DNA from: Pedobacter cryoconitis
Lineage (GTDB): Bacteria > Bacteroidota > Bacteroidia > Sphingobacteriales > Sphingobacteriaceae
DNA: 64,000 bases
Assembly (NCBI RefSeq): GCF_014200605.1
Contig: NZ_JACHCE010000001.1
Location: 1-64,000 of the forward strand
Direction of reading: 5' to 3'
The notes beneath the pieces were generated by a model. The model ran no database searches. It had not been told where the DNA came from and saw nothing but the letters and a program-made list of their open reading frames with translations. Shown in pieces: positions 63,767 to 64,000 of the stretch. Made by a program: the position numbers and the translations under genes. Each line of letters opens with the position of its first letter. The stretch's first letter is position 1.

Positions 63767-63812
63767 AAAGATGATATGGTTTTATGAGATCATATCATCT
63801 TTATTTTTTTAA
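63767..63812 (+). terminator. Plus-strand terminator without an upstream gene
   Basis: AAAGATGATATG (63767-63778) pairs with CATATCATCTTT (63791-63802), followed by ATTTTTTT on the plus strand. On the minus strand the stem is followed only by CCAA, so it works best for rightward transcription. No gene precedes it on that strand. Confidence 0.7.
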
Positions 63813-63833
63813 GAAAACCGAAGAAGAGAATTG

Positions 63834-64000
63834 TTAATGCATGGTTTGAAACAGCGTGATTTCGAAACTTGTACCAATCCCTAATCTGGAGTAGATATTG
63901 AAGCTGCCATGTAAGCTATTGACCAGATGTTTGACCAGGGAAAGACCAAAACCATATCCTTTTTCGCCAACGGTACCTTTTGTTGAAGAGGTTTTCCCTT
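63834..64000 (-). CDS. C-terminal end of a sensor histidine kinase (partial)
   Basis: The last 54 or so codons of a minus-strand gene whose start is beyond the window. The residues contain the ATPase G2 box GEKGYGFGLSLVKHLV and end IGTSFEITLFQTMH, the usual end of a HATPase_c domain. Nothing upstream is visible, so its sensor domain and partner are unknown. Confidence 0.85.
   Translation of the reverse strand, partial: GKTSSTKGTVGEKGYGFGLSLVKHLVNSLHGSFNIYSRLGIGTSFEITLFQTMH

Larger units (their letters stand above)
63397..63833. other. Gene-free stretch upstream of the lipoprotein gene
   Basis: 437 very AT-rich bases. Three direct repeats of TCTTATAAA (63424-63432, 63446-63454, 63474-63482) lie within 90 bases of the lipoprotein gene start. 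A hairpin terminator lies at the right end. I see no confident gene. Confidence 0.55.

Overview
The window looks like chromosomal DNA from a Bacteroidota bacterium, most likely Sphingobacteriaceae (Pedobacter-like). The basis is the AT-rich coding style, many starts without a strong Shine-Dalgarno, promoters with the Bacteroidota -7 box TAnnTTTG, a FecI/FecR/TonB-receptor/DUF4249 block, a fused CcoN-CcoO, and domain families such as DUF2911 and TIGR04325. The genus is an inference. I see no rRNA, tRNA, CRISPR array, IS element or prophage.

Layout. 1-5.1 kb: the 5' part of a large surface protein built of DUF11 repeats, then two small envelope genes (DUF2911, DUF4142) diverging from a mirror-image promoter. 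5.2-20.1 kb: a low-oxygen respiration island. It holds a haem-PAS kinase with a FixL-like haem pocket, a receiver-CRP/FNR fusion regulator, oxygen-independent coproporphyrinogen oxidase (hemN), a cut-down lactate-dehydrogenase-like protein, an uncharacterised 602-residue Cys-containing protein, a small membrane protein, and ccoI-ccoS-ccoNO-ccoQ-ccoP-ccoG-ccoH plus a DsbD_2-type membrane protein. Six FNR-type dyads (TGAY-N4-RTCA or close) sit in front of these genes, mostly at a fixed distance from a -7 box, so the island reads as one regulon. 20.2-26.8 kb: an orphan membrane kinase, ribB, a LysR/MFS divergent pair, and a GntR-TauE-DUF1634 operon with twin operators. 26.9-32.3 kb: a TPP riboswitch and thiS-thiC-thiE-like-thiE-thiG-thiH. 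32.3-36.1 kb: a hairpin repeat also found at 22.3 kb, a small gene, a frameshifted zinc-ribbon gene and an exported six-hairpin glycosidase. 36.1-40.5 kb: type II NADH dehydrogenase and cytochrome bd, a second electron-transport branch. 40.5-54.3 kb: housekeeping and stress genes, including a VirJ-like lipoprotein, an ECF sigma factor, a YXWGXW-repeat protein, an exported catalase with an exported ankyrin protein, CvfB, a DNA glycosylase, an MFS transporter and thioredoxin with an attenuator-like leader. 54.4-59.9 kb: a five-gene FecI/FecR/TonB block led by a CHRD lipoprotein. 59.9-64 kb: a glycosyltransferase-methyltransferase pair, a beta-propeller-like exported protein with a lipoprotein, and the end of a histidine kinase.

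How the parts fit. The strongest story is oxygen control. A FixL-like haem kinase appears to phosphorylate a regulator that joins a FixJ-like receiver to a FixK/FNR-like DNA-binding module, collapsing the usual three-protein FixL-FixJ-FixK cascade into two. The DNA-contact residues of that regulator (E-x-x-S-R) match the dyads in front of the cbb3, hemN and 602-residue genes. The other leads are the paired structured repeats at 22.3 and 32.3 kb and the mutually exclusive hairpins with an overlapping small reading frame in front of trxA.
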